Positions 32,562-43,512 of a stretch of 64,000 nt of DNA are shown in pieces (position 1 is the stretch's first letter; each line of letters starts with the position of its first letter). This DNA comes from Dactylis glomerata (taxonomy: Eukaryota; Streptophyta; Magnoliopsida; Poales; Poaceae). Location of the stretch: contig QXEO01000411.1 in NCBI GenBank assembly GCA_007115705.1, forward strand, positions 2,418,001 through 2,482,000, read 5' to 3'. The translations under genes and the position numbers were made by a program. The notes under the pieces are model-generated. The model was not told where the DNA came from, did no database searches, and worked only from the letters and a program-made list of their open reading frames with translations.

Positions 32562-34709
32562 AAATGCTGTTCAAATTCAACAGTACAAGCCTATTTGTTT
32601 GTTAAATGTTAGCTTCAAGATCTTTACAAAAGTGGGCACTAATAGAGTCACAAAGGTAGCTCATTCTGTTGTTCGACCAACGCAGACGGCTTTCATGCCA
32701 CGTCGACACATTCTTGAAGGTGTGCTTGTGTTGCATGAAACCATCCACGAATTGCACCATAGAAAATTAGATGGTGTTTTGTTGAAAATTGATTTCGAAA
32801 AGGTGTATGATAAGGTGAATTGGGATTTCTTGCAGCAGACAATGCGGATGAAAGGTTTTGACCCTATATGTTGTAGATGGGTAAAAGAATTCATAAGTAG
32901 AGGGAGTGTGGGTGTTCGAGTTAATGACGACATAGGGCATTACTTCCAAACAAAAAAGGGGCTTCGACAAGGCGATCCCCTCTCCCCAATTCTTTTTAAT
33001 ATTGTAGCGGATATGATTGCTATCATAATTCAGAGGGCAAAGGAGGATGGTCAAGTGGATGGGCTCATCCCGCATTTAGTAGTGGTGGAGTTTCGATTCT
33101 GCAATACGCAGATGACACAATCATTTTCATGGAGAATAACTTGGAGAAGGCTCTAAATATGAAACTAATTATGTATCTCTTTGAGCAACTTTCGGGACTA
33201 AAAATCAACTTTCATAAAAGTGAGTTATATTGTTTCAGTCAAGCAAAGGAGTTGGAATATAGCTACAAAGAGCTATTTGGGTGTGAATCCGAGTCTTTTC
33301 CTCTCAAGTATTTAGGAATTTTGATTCACTTTAGACGTTTGAAAAATGGGGAGTGGAAACCAGTGGAAGATAGATTTGAGACCAAATTGAGTAACTGGAT
33401 AGGAAAGCTTCTGTCCTATGGGGATAGGTTGATTCTAATTAACTCGGTTCTAACCAGCCTTCCGATGTTTATGCTATCTTTCTTCGAGATCCCCATTGGG
33501 GTTAGAAAACGTTTAGATTATTATAGATCTTGATTTTTTTGGGAAAGAGAAGAAAATAAAAAGAAGTATAGATTGACAAAATGGAATATTATTTGCCGAC
33601 CCAAGGATCAAGGGGGTCGCGGAATTGAAGTGTTAGAACTCAAAAATAAATGTCTTTTAGCCAAGTGGCTATTTAAGATTCTAAATGAACAAGGGGTTTG
33701 GCAAGAACTTATTAAAAATAAATATCTGCACTCCAAAATGCTAACTCGAGTTGCGGCCAAACCTTGTGATTCTCCTTTTTGGAAAGGTTTAATGAAAGTA
33801 AAGGAAGATTTCTTCGATCGTGGGTCTTTTGAGGTGGGTAACGGTGAGAATACACGCTTTTGGGAGGATAACTGGCTAGAAGACAAGCCTCTAGCTCAGC
33901 AATATCCATTTTTATATGGCATTGTGCAGCATAAACAAGTTACGGTTGCCTCTGTTCTAGGCCAGAACCCACTTAACATTGAGTTTCGTAGGAGCTTAAC
34001 GGGTCTTAGATGGGAACGTTGGCTCCATTTGGTAAATAGACTTATGTCTGTTAGTCTATCATCTAAGCAGGACAAGTTTGTTTGGAGTCTCACTACCTCA
34101 GGTGTGTTTACAGTTAAATCGATGTACCTTGATTACATGAATGGACATACTAAATATCTAAAAAAGTATATATGGAAAATGAAGGTACCTTTGAAGATCA
34201 AGATTTTCATGTGGTTCTTTCATAGAAAAGTAATTCTTACAAAAGACAATCTTCTAAAAAGGAATTGGAATGGTAATACTTCATGTTGTTTCTGTGACAA
34301 GGATGAGACCATTCAACATTTATTTTTTGAGTGCCCATTAGCAAAAATTAGTTGGCGTTTAGTTCATATGACGTTTGGTCTACCACCCCCAAAAAATGTT
34401 AAGAATTTCTTTGGTAATTGGTTAGCTGGCATTGACAAGCATGATGTCAAGCAAATCAGAGTTGGGGTGTGTGCTATTATCTGGGCTATCTGGAATGCAC
34501 GAAATGATAAAGTGTTTAACAAAACAAGAGCTTCATCTTTTTTGCAGGTTATACCGATGGCTTCCCATTGGATCCATATGTGGTCCTATCTGCAGCCTGT
34601 GGAGGAGCGGGAGGCCATGGATATTGGGTGCAACCGTTTGGAGACGGTCGCACGGGGCTTATTCAGCCAATACGGTTGGCGGCGTGATAACAGCATTGCG
34701 ACATGCTGA
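32562..34709 (+). pseudogene. LINE ORF2 remnant: reverse transcriptase and zf-RVT
   Basis: Starts within the RT (PICLLNVSFKIFTKV). Visible RT motifs are LLKIDFEKVYDKVNWDFL, then GLRQGDPLSPILFN, then the YADD catalytic box (33105-33116). The YADD lies in a different frame from the preceding motifs, so there is a frameshift at about 33080-33100. A TGA at 33531-33533 (after RLDYYRS) splits the remainder. The C-terminal part carries the zf-RVT-type region (WKMKVPLKIKIFMW, CCFCDKDETIQHLFFECP) and ends at 34709. The endonuclease and first RT motifs are missing through 5' truncation. Cannot be functional. Confidence 0.88.
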
Positions 34710-34880
34710 GCTCTACAGGTCTTGTGTTGTGGATTTTTAGGTGGCTAATCTTTGTAGCCACGTTGAGTGATCCTTGAGCTGTAATAATTACTACTGCAAC
34801 TTGGTGAATAAGTTAATAAATACTGGCCATATGCATCGATTTGATGCAGAGGCTGGGGACTGTCCCTTTTCAAAAAAAAA
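34710..34880 (+). other. LINE 3' UTR and poly(A) tail
   Basis: 171 bp after the ORF2 stop, ending gggactgtcccttttc followed by nine A residues, the usual terminus of grass LINEs. Confidence 0.75.
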
Positions 34881-35448
34881 TATGAATGATGTTTTCCCCC
34901 TAGTAGCAACAGCACATCTACAACCCTAGAGGTTTCTGTCACTCCCCCAGATTAAATAGAGGCATTAACCCACTATCGAGCATAAATACCCCCTCTTGGA
35001 GTCACTAGCAACTACTCAGCCAAGATAGCTACTAACAACGGAGAGCATGCAAGATCATAAACAACATAGAGATAACATAAGATAAATTTCAATACATCAA
35101 CTCAAGCATAACACCAATATTCATCGGATCCCAACAAACCAAACATGTAGAATTACATAATGGTGATCTCAATCATGTAGGGCAGCTCATGAGATCTAAA
35201 CATGAAGCACATGGTGGAGGAGACAACCATCTAGCTACTGCTATGGACCCATAGTCCAAGGTAGACTACTCACTCATCGCTCCGGAGGCAAGCATGGCGA
35301 TGAAGAAGACCTCCGATGGCGATTCCCCTCTCTGGCAGGGTGCCGGGAAGAGCTTCTGGACCCTCCCGATCTTCGAGTCGACGGCGGCGGCGGGTCGCGA
35401 TGTGTTCTGGAAAACTGATCGGCCTTTAGGTTATTCCCGTCGGGGGGT

Positions 35449-35456
35449 CTTTATAG
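35449..35456 (-). promoter_or_regulatory. TATA box in the 5' LTR of the Athila-like element
   Basis: ctttatag (ctataaag on the minus strand). In this 5' LTR it would drive the element's own transcript, but the LTR is now cut by two insertions downstream. Confidence 0.55.
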
Positions 35457-35826
35457 GCGATGGGGCATCGTCGGAAGTCGACCAAGGTGGTCTCACACAT
35501 AGGGGGCGTGGCCCAGCCCCTGGCTGCGCCGCCCTGGTGTGTGGGCCCCTCGTGGCCCCACTCCAACTCCTCTTCGGTTCTCTGGAAGCTTCGGTAAAAT
35601 TCTGGGCGACTGGCTTTGGTTTCGTCCAATTCTGAGAATATTTCCTGTGTAGCTTTTCTGAAACACAAAAATAGCAGAAAACAGGGAACTGGCACTGTGG
35701 CGACTTGTTAATAGGTTAGTTCCGGAAAATGCATAAAAGTGCCACGAAGTGTAACAAAACATTAGGCAAATGGTGTAAAAACAAGCATGGAGCATCAAAA
35801 ATTATGGATACATTGGAGACGTCTCA

Positions 35827-35831
35827 AGCCT
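35827..35831. repeat. Target site duplication agcct, right copy
   Basis: Matches 22135-22139; confirms that 22140-35826 entered the gypsy LTR as one unit. Confidence 0.9.
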
Positions 35832-38037
35832 AGAGTCCTTCTTCTTCATGTGCCACAGGCGAACATGCTGCGGATAGACTTGTAACCCTATTGTACCGTT
35901 CTTATCGTCAAAACCTGCAACATAAAACGTTGCAGCCACAAAGGGTCAATACATTTGAATTGTATTGGCAAGATGTCACTTTTTGGTGGACACAAATGGA
36001 GCCTAACACTTACATGAATATTTGGCAAAGTGGATCTTTAGGCTAAGCTTGCAGAAAAGCAAATGTTTATCCTACTTTTCAAAAGATCTCATTTCTTTTT
36101 AAAACACTATTGGACACACTGGAATCCACTAGGTGCTCCTAGTTAATTATGCACACACAGGAATCCACCAGGTGCACATAATTATGATCACATAACAAAT
36201 CCCTTGTTGTCCCTTCAAGTTTTTAATTTTAAGAAATTTGGGATGAGGAGATCCTTGAACAGCTTCAAAATCATGTCGCTCAAAATTGTCCGTAACCGGG
36301 GATACGGCTAAGTACTTAGTTTTAACACTCTGAAGAGGTGGTGCACTAATCCCACAAGACTCAGTCAACCTCTTTTGCCATGATGCTCATTTTGCTCAAA
36401 TGTCCAAGTGAAGACTAAGACGAGACTTTTTAGAAGCAATCCCTCAGACCAACCCGGACGCGCTCTATCCTACAAATCACTACCACCCTCTGTCCGTCTG
36501 GCTGAGTTCTCGCAACTTAGTTAGTCAAGACAGAGCCCATATGACTCGTGGTTGCACTAGAAGCTTCACGACTTGAACGTCTCCAATCTCTTTGTTCCTG
36601 GGTGGCCGTCCACAAGTGAGATACACACGACCGCCATAGAGATGGCTCCGGTGTAACCACTCAACATAAATCCATCTTACCAATTTCCACCCAGGTGTTT
36701 CATTAACTTAGTTGTTTTCTTAGTTTTTGCAAAACATAGTTTTCAAACTTAATAAAAGAACATGTAGAATCCCAACCACGAATTCTATAGCACAACTAAG
36801 CAATCTACACTTACGGTGTTTCCTCTAACAGGTAATCAGGGATATCCAAAATAGGAGATAGCAAGCATAACAATCTACACATGCATTCTTTGAAAGGAAA
36901 GAAACACTACATGCATAGTAAAACATTGGGAATTATATGAACAAGAGTGACACTTGCCTTAGAAATTTCTGAAGATCGTACTTCTCTTAATCAACACACG
37001 TGGCTCTCCGTACAACTATAAGATCGAAAGTAACACAACATAAACACACCATTCAAGGCAACATAATTCAAACAAGACAACAAAAGGGTTTATTTGTTTT
37101 AGCTTAGTCTTCAAAGTGTCTTAGTGATAATTTGACAAAAGATGAAGTTGACTTGATATGGATGGAGAGAATGACTAAGTCAAGGACTAAAAGATTGATG
37201 GGGGTTTTCTAAATTGTTAAGAAGTGTCAAACACTTAGCAAAATAGCTTAAGGAGAAAACTTAGGCTTGGGTTGAGAAGTTGGATAAATTCTAAGTCATG
37301 AGGTCTAACACTTTCATATTCTTGACTTGGGATCTCTTCTCTTGATCTTCTTCTTTTGACTTCAACTCCTTGTCTTCTCTTTCAACTTCTTGTTTTGCCT
37401 TCAACTCCTTGTCTTCTCTTCAACTTCTTCTCCATGGTCTTGATATGGGAAAACTTCTATGCCATAGTGTTGGATGGGGTAGTCAAAATACTTAGAAGAA
37501 TTTTGGGTAAGATGGGATTGATAGTTTTGCACTTGGGCAAGGATAGAGAGTGAAATTTCACTAAGTTATGGGTAGGATTGGATGGTCATTAGGACTTGTT
37601 GAAAATGTCAAAATGGTTCTATTCCATGCATGATGTCATAGGATCCATTTTTTTGCAAAAAGAATTATATTGAAATTATTTATAGAATTAAACCTATGCC
37701 GAAAATACTCAAATTCCTATTTAAATTTGAGTACGTGAATTGAGGTCCAAATATTTTGTGAAGTGATGCTACTGGATAGCGAATTAAATTTGTGACTTTG
37801 TGCGAAAAGAATCATCCAAAAAGGATTTATAGATTTTAAATTATGACAAGGTACTTTGTATCTCTCATTTAAAATTCGAGCACTATACACTCGTCAAAAC
37901 CTGAAACTAGTGACTGGGTTGGATTCTACAAGTTCTAAGGATTCCAGGGATATCAAATTTGTTAAATTTGGATAGGTAGATTAAAAGATATGATTTTTCC
38001 AAGTTGATAGCATTTTAGGTCGAAAATATTCATTGCC
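35832..38037 (-). other. Gypsy LTR sequence, non-coding
   Basis: Continuation of the long gypsy LTR. 36266-36680 resembles 58523-58900 and 63700-64000 (phrases such as taaccg-gga-acggctaa, caagacagagcccat and gtggcc-tccacaagtg). A simple direct repeat (ttcaactccttgtcttctct-type) occurs at about 37360-37420. No gene. Confidence 0.65.
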
Positions 38038-38757
38038 TTTTTTTAGGGGAAATGGAGATTCCATTAAAAAACGTGCGCATCAATATCGCTGGCAACTAAT
38101 TCAGATACAAAAACTGGGGCTTCATCAGCCCAACCTAAACACCCCTCCTCGGCACGAAAACCAAATTGGGCTAACTCATGAGCTACTCTATTACACTCAC
38201 GAGGACAATAACTGAATTCATGTGAATCAAAGGAGCCAATACAAACACTCCTTATATCCCGGACTAGAACTCCGATCTCCGACAAATCGTAACTTCTGGT
38301 TTGAAGAGCATTCACCAGAATCTTAGAATCAGACTCAAAAATCACTCGGTGTAAACCAAGAGCAACTGCGCCTTCTACCGCCGCTGCACATGCTTCAGTC
38401 TCAGCTTGCAACGCAGAACGTATATATTGGAGTTTACCAGCCGCCGCAGCAACAAAATCCCCTGTATCCGAACGTACAACGAAAACCCAGGCTCCAGCTT
38501 TTATATTGTCAAGAAAGGCAGCATCAAACACATGGCGCAATTCTACTAGAAGATACCCCTTCAATAAGTGATCTATTCTCAGCCTTAGGATCTAGATCGT
38601 GTGGTTGGGGAAATAAAAACAAACATCACCACTTACGTAGGGAGATAGATAGATTGCCAGGATACTCTGTGCGACCATGGCAGCTCGGGAAATTGATGGA
38701 GTCGTCGTCCGGTGGTTCTGGTAGATATGTATTATCATAGGGATTACTTTGGTAATA
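38038..38757 (-). mobile_element. 3' end of a LINE, minus strand
   Basis: A T-run at 38038-38044 (the poly(A) tail read on the minus strand) borders the segment. Upstream on the minus strand is an intact RNase H-like frame (38564-38064). The phrase aaatatt occurs just outside both ends (38025-38031 and about 38758-38764), a possible short target duplication. The outer boundary is approximate. Confidence 0.65.
38064..38564 (-). CDS. RNase H-like (RVT_3) domain protein of a LINE tail
   Basis: A 166-codon uninterrupted minus-strand frame matching the plant RVT_3/RNase H-like family found at the C terminus of LINE ORF2 and in domesticated relatives. Likely catalytic acids are visible: D14 (FDAAF), E55 (LQAETEAC) and D79 (FESDSKILVNAL). 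Conserved context includes AGAWVFVVRSDTGDF and a C-terminal PRECNRVAHELAQFG block. The start is uncertain because the real LINE frame would extend upstream, and no RT is attached here. Most likely a dead 5'-truncated LINE copy whose last domain happens to have remained open. Confidence 0.6.
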   Translation of the reverse strand: MKGYLLVELRHVFDAAFLDNIKAGAWVFVVRSDTGDFVAAAAGKLQYIRSALQAETEACAAAVEGAVALGLHRVIFESDSKILVNALQTRSYDLSEIGVLVRDIRSVCIGSFDSHEFSYCPRECNRVAHELAQFGFRAEEGCLGWADEAPVFVSELVASDIDAHVF

Positions 38758-40691
38758 GAAATATTGTCCAAATTAATTATAGAATTAATTCTATATTGCA
38801 AATTTGAATTTGAGTATATGTAAGCTTGTTCAAATACTTTAGGAATTGGTGCTACTGGACAGAGACCTTCAATAGCATTCTAATGCAAAAATAATCAACT
38901 GAATTGGATTTTTAGAATTTAAACTATATCAAATATACTCAAACTCACATATTTAAATTTGAATATTTAGAACTAGTTAAAAAAAATCCGATTTTATTGT
39001 ACCATCAGGTTCTACACATTTTTATGAATCCATTGATATTTTATTTGCAATTTTTGGATTAGTAGAACAAAAGATATAGAATTTCAAATTTTGGCATGAG
39101 CTAGTACAATCTACGAACAGATTCGTTGGAAAGAAACAGAATAGGACACGCCTTGGTTCAGTTAGTTAGCCTAATGTAGATCTTGGGATTTTAGATCAAA
39201 CGAGGGCGCTGATGGCTTACAATGGTAGAAGGTGCGCGACAATGTTGAAGAGCGAAGGCGACGAGGCAGGCGTGTATGACGACGTCGATCCCGTGCCCGT
39301 GGTCTTGGGCTAGCGCAGAGGTGTCGTCGAGGTGTAGATATCCAAGGAGAACGTGTGCGCGTCTTGCCGCAACCGACGGCGATGAACGTATGGAGCAACG
39401 GCGGCGTCGGGTCGGGCGACGCGAACAACATCTCCAACAAGATGCATAATCATGTTCAAAAAATTAGCGAATGATTAGGAGATTGTACTGTTTAAAGAAA
39501 TCGAGATGAAAGACACTGTAGAGGGTGTACCGTCGCCATGAACTCCGATGACATCGTGGCCAACTACGGCAACATGTCGCACCACCATGTCCTGGACGTA
39601 GTACATGCTGAGGAGAGTCTTCTGGTGCAAGGGATATACGAGATGATCACTAAGGACGACGGGATTCTGCGATGAACTCGGATTTGGGGCTGATGTTGGC
39701 ATGGTTGGTACGGGCTGTATATAGATCCTTTCGAAAAAAATTAAGAATGAAAGTAAAGGAGAAGAACAAGAGGTACAGGGTGCTCCCCACGGTTTGTATT
39801 GGTATGAACTGAGGAGGGAGATCGGGGGAGATATGCCGACGATTGACATTGGGGGCACCGGTTCAGTTTGGACGATTTAGGGGTCAAAATGGAGAAATGA
39901 CTACCTGAATAAGTATTCAATTCAATTTGGAGTAACTTTCATATTGAAGTCGAGAAGAAACAGTCACACAATTGATGGGAAATTGAAGAGACAGTCAGAG
40001 AGAGATACAGCCATTGTTGATATAACGTTCCAGCTTAGAACGTGAACGACTCCAGAAGGAAGACGACCACGAGCATGGTCGGGCTGGTTCGGTTCCTCTA
40101 GTTAGATGGGCCGAAACGGCTGTTGTCGGCCCATGTTTGGTAGACCTATTGTTTTTTTTGTTTTCTTTTATTCTTTTCTGCTGTATTTTAAAACTTATTC
40201 AAATCAGCACTAAATTGAGTCAACCAATTTCTACAATTTCAAAAATTCAAAATAACATTTTAAGAAAATAATAATCCTATTTCCTGTTCAGAACAAAATA
40301 TATTTACACCTTTTTTTGCCTATATGGCTATTTAAGTAAAGTTTTCTATAAATAGGAATTTGAGTTGTTGAAATAACTATTTGTTTGAAATCAAAATATA
40401 TAAATTCATTGCCGAAAAATATAGAATATAAATGCCATTTTCTTTTAAAACAATATCCTCTTTAAAATATAACATATGATTTTAAAATACTTTAAAAATT
40501 ATTTTCTCAAATGATTTTATAAAAGGTAAAATCCAAATTTGGAATAGTTTACTATCAAGATATTAGAATTTTTGGAAAATAGTTTATTGAAGCTCAAAAG
40601 TTTCAATTCTTTGTGAATTTTCAAACAAGAACAATTCAATTAAAAACAATTATTTATTTAATTTTCACATTCCAATTTTTGGGATGTGACA
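38758..40691 (-). other. Remaining 5' LTR of the gypsy element
   Basis: Contains the second unit of an imperfect ~0.35-kb internal duplication (38760-39100), a GC-rich stretch (39230-39420), and the 1.1-kb block shared with 8111-9230. Ends gggatgtgaca at 40691. No supported gene. Confidence 0.65.
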
Positions 40692-40925
40692 ACTGGCAAA
40701 AGTGCAGTCGACACCGGGGCGCGTGTGGGATATGGTTGTTCTGGATTCGACCAGCGCCACCATAGCTGGCATAGTCAACGCTCTCATGCCCAAGGAGGAT
40801 AGTGAAGACCCAATGAATGCTGCGGTGTGCAAGCAGGTAACATGATCTGAATCTGTCTTTACCATGTTGATGATGCATGGCATCAGTTGCGATCTTCGGA
40901 AGGTTATGACCACGTACCCGAAGGG
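40692..40925 (+). pseudogene. Fragment of the Transposase_28-family gene
   Basis: About 234 bp matching 5632-5856 with roughly seven substitutions, all transitions by eye. On the plus strand it spans the exon encoding PGRVWDM and the start of the following intron (gcaaacaggta-type donor). It begins at the outer end of the gypsy LTR and ends, at a shared ggg, against Athila-like internal sequence. No other part of the gene is attached. Confidence 0.75.
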
Positions 40926-43512
40926 CGACTAGATACAAAGAATTTAAGAACAAGTGAAACCAAAATAATGAATCAATCAATGAAAACTTTGGGACTATGC
41001 ACATTATACTGAGAATGGCAACTATGCTCTCTTAGACGGTGCATAAAGGTAGAAGGTGGAGACTCAACATAAAAGTAAAATAAAGACCCTTCGTAGAGGG
41101 AAGCAGTGATTGCAAGTTTTATAAACCTTCAAAAATTATGGTACTTACTAGCTTTGAGCTCTCATTGCCCCCATCATAGGCATCTTGAATGGTTAAAGTG
41201 AATGCAAGAACGTTTACGAAGCATATGCTTGACAAATCATAAGTTGAAAACCTCGTGTCCCATGAAGTACGAATACTCGAACCTCATGCTAGTTGACTTA
41301 GGGTCCCAAGCAAGCTCTTGTCATTGTAAGCATATGCGTTTTATCGAGAACCGCCAACGGGGTACCTCCGTGTCCGATGACATGGAACAAGCCCACATCA
41401 AAATGATAGGACAAACAGACAATGAACACCTCAGCATCTCTTTTATTTACCATTGGTATAGCTTTTTATTTTGAGATGCGTCGTCGAATGTCCACTATAG
41501 GCATGCTGTAAATTTCCACCATGAATTATGCATGGCTTAGATTAGCGGCCTAGGCATTTCTCTAACACATATAAAAACTCCATGATCCCGCAAGATTCCC
41601 AACTTGTTTCACATCGCGAGTATCCATAAACAAAAGATCACGATATCAACTCAAATAAGAAGTGCAATGTTGAAAGCTTACCCCATGACAGAATGGTTTG
41701 ACTAATTTCCAACTTACAACTTGCAAGCATAACGTCAACATAAAAGAGCCACAAAGTCAAAATTATTAAAAATGAGAAAAGTAAAGTGTGCCATCGGATT
41801 CGTGAGAGCTTTACTAACCAATTTTCGCATAACACTGATAAGAGTTTAATTCGAAGGATACATAAAAGCAAGCCAAATGTACTTGGAATAGCAAATTGCT
41901 AATAGGTATGTATGGTGGACACATTGGCAAAACTTGGTTTTTGGGAGTTGGATGCACGAATAGAGCTCATACTCGGTACAAATTGAGGGCTAGCAAAAGA
42001 CTAGGAGCGACCAACTAAGAGAGCAAAAACGGCCATAATCATGCAAAGCGACAAAGCAAAATTAAGAGAAGCATAAAATGGCATCAAAAGTCAAAAACTA
42101 AATGATCATAGAGGCTTATGGCGACTTTATATGAGTCTAACATGTTGTAAGCATGCGCCAAGTCAACCCAAATAAAGCTTCAAAGGAGAAAACCAAATTA
42201 ATTCTTCCAAATAATAAAACAACGCATGATTTTTTTCAAAGGCTCATTAAGCAATCTCAGTCATTTCAGACAAGTCATGCTACAGCAAAAATCACTAAGC
42301 ATACTATCAAAATGATATCAAGCATGGCATGCAAAAGTCCAAGCCGCAATCTAAACAAGCTCCTTTTTGTACCACTTTTTTGCATGAAACTTTTTCTCTT
42401 TTCCAACACCATTCAAACCTTTTTAAAACAACTCTTTTGACGAATACCAACATAGACCAGAGGTCCAAATACACCTTGATAAAAAGATAAAACAAGATCT
42501 GATCGAAAATCAAGGTGAAAAACAAAAGCTAAACGCAGTAGCAGAAAAAGAGAACACTCGTTGAACGATAAGAGTGAAAAAATGGAGTGTTCTTGGCAAA
42601 TGAAAAACGAGTACATCTTCTCCAAAAGAAATTTGTTGGGGTCCAACCATTTATTGTAGCAAACAAAAATAAACAAAACTGAAAACTAAAGTAAAGACGC
42701 TCCAAGAAAAACGCATAGTGCATGAAGCAATAAAAATATAGTGTCTTGAAAGGTGACCTGATTTTTGCCGATGAAGAAGGGGTGCCTCGGGGGCATCCCC
42801 AAGCTTTGACGCTTGTACCTCTTGGATATTTATTGGGGTGCGTGGGCATCCCCAGGCTTGAGCTTTTTTCCATTCTTCATCTCATCTCATCATTTTCCAA
42901 TCCCTACACTTGAAAACTTCCTTCATACAAAACTCAACACAATTCTATTAGCAACGTTAGCATAAGCATAATAATGAATCAACCCTTTTTGGTTCAGATT
43001 TAAACTCAAAACCACCACATATAAAGCATATACTACTGTAGCAACTTCCTCAAAAGTTCCGTGATCAAAAGAACTCAAAAAGAAAATGATCGAGAGGCAA
43101 ACACGAATAGTGGAAGAAATCTGTCAAAACAGAACAGCTGACAAAGGTTAATTTTTTCGAGGACCTGCTGTTTCTCAAATCGAAAAGTGTAAAACTAATG
43201 AAAGTTTGGATATAACCTGGGGCATATGCACAAGAAATTGCAGGTCAAAAATATATTCTGAGAATTTTCACGAATTGTTACGGTGCAGCACCGAAATCTG
43301 TTTCAGGACAGCAACTTCCCCAAATCATACATCACTCAAATTAGAGGTTTCTCTTGGCACAACAACGAAATAAAAAGGATAAGGAATGGTTATTACAGTA
43401 GTAATAACTTCTAAGACTCAAATAAAAGAAAAAGAACTGAAAATAAAACAATGGGTTATCTCCCAAGAGTGCTTTTCTTTAACGTCTTTGAGCTAGGCGC
43501 AGAAAGTGTAAA
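40926..43512 (-). other. Non-coding internal region of the second Athila-like element
   Basis: Collinear with 24111-26680. PPT-like motifs gcatccccaagctt (42793-42806) and gcatccccaggctt (42846-42859) recur in the same place as in the first copy. No domains were seen. Confidence 0.7.

Larger units (their letters stand above)
32562..34880 (+). mobile_element. 5'-truncated LINE (L1-type) inserted in an Athila-like LTR
   Basis: Begins in mid reverse-transcriptase coding sequence and ends with a 3' untranslated region and an A9 tract at 34872-34880. The phrase gaatga flanks both sides (32556-32561, 34884-34889), a minimal target duplication. Comparison with the uninterrupted LTR near 22800-22830 shows the insertion point inside ctcgagca-gaatg-ttgttttcccc. 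Confidence 0.85.
22140..35826 (-). mobile_element. Non-autonomous Athila-like Ty3/gypsy element, minus strand, with nested insertions
   Basis: Both LTRs start tgatgcctagtaaatgaccg on the plus strand and end in the reverse complement of TGATACGTCTCC or a near variant. The LTRs are 22140-23763 and 27847-35826, the latter split by a gypsy element and a LINE. The PBS is at 27819-27835 and the PPT at 23764-23777. A perfect 5-bp target duplication (agcct) lies in the LTR of the surrounding gypsy element. The 4.1-kb internal region shows only a gag-like remnant and no pol. The LTR type resembles Triticeae Sabrina/WHAM-like families (inference from memory of the LTR start). Confidence 0.85.
27847..35826 (-). 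mobile_element. 5' LTR of the Athila-like element, split in three
   Basis: Pieces are 27847-27938, 31951-32561 and 34881-35826. The first gap is the gag-protease gypsy element, the second a LINE. Rejoined they give about the same length as the 3' LTR. A short tandem duplication (gagtaaagtaaaca) near 32211 is unique to this copy. TATA box (minus strand) at 35449-35456. Confidence 0.85.
8111..40691 (-). mobile_element. Long-LTR Ty3/gypsy element, minus strand, with nested insertions
   Basis: Reading on the minus strand, the 5' LTR is at 21932-40691 and the 3' LTR remnant at 8111-9230. Both share the inner-end sequence gggatgtgaca (plus strand). The PBS is at 21918-21929 and the PPT region begins at 9231. 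The remaining internal DNA (9231-10119 plus 20484-21931) is only about 2.3 kb and contains no recognisable gag or pol. It is interrupted by a Sirevirus-like element and, in the 5' LTR, by an Athila-like element and a LINE tail. The 3' LTR lacks its outer portion, so no target duplication can be given. It resembles the element at 58523-64000. Confidence 0.75.
21932..40691 (-). mobile_element. 5' LTR of the long-LTR gypsy element, interrupted
   Basis: Plus-strand ends are tgtagtgacc at 21932 and gggatgtgaca at 40691. Subtracting the Athila-like insertion (22140-35826) and the LINE tail (about 38038-38757) leaves roughly 4.3 kb, which is unusually long. It contains the phrase gtccgtaaccgggga-tacggcta near 36286 that recurs in the LTRs of the right-hand gypsy element. 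An imperfect internal duplication (about 37650-38030 and 38760-39100) flanks the LINE tail. A GC-rich block lies at 39230-39420. Confidence 0.7.
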
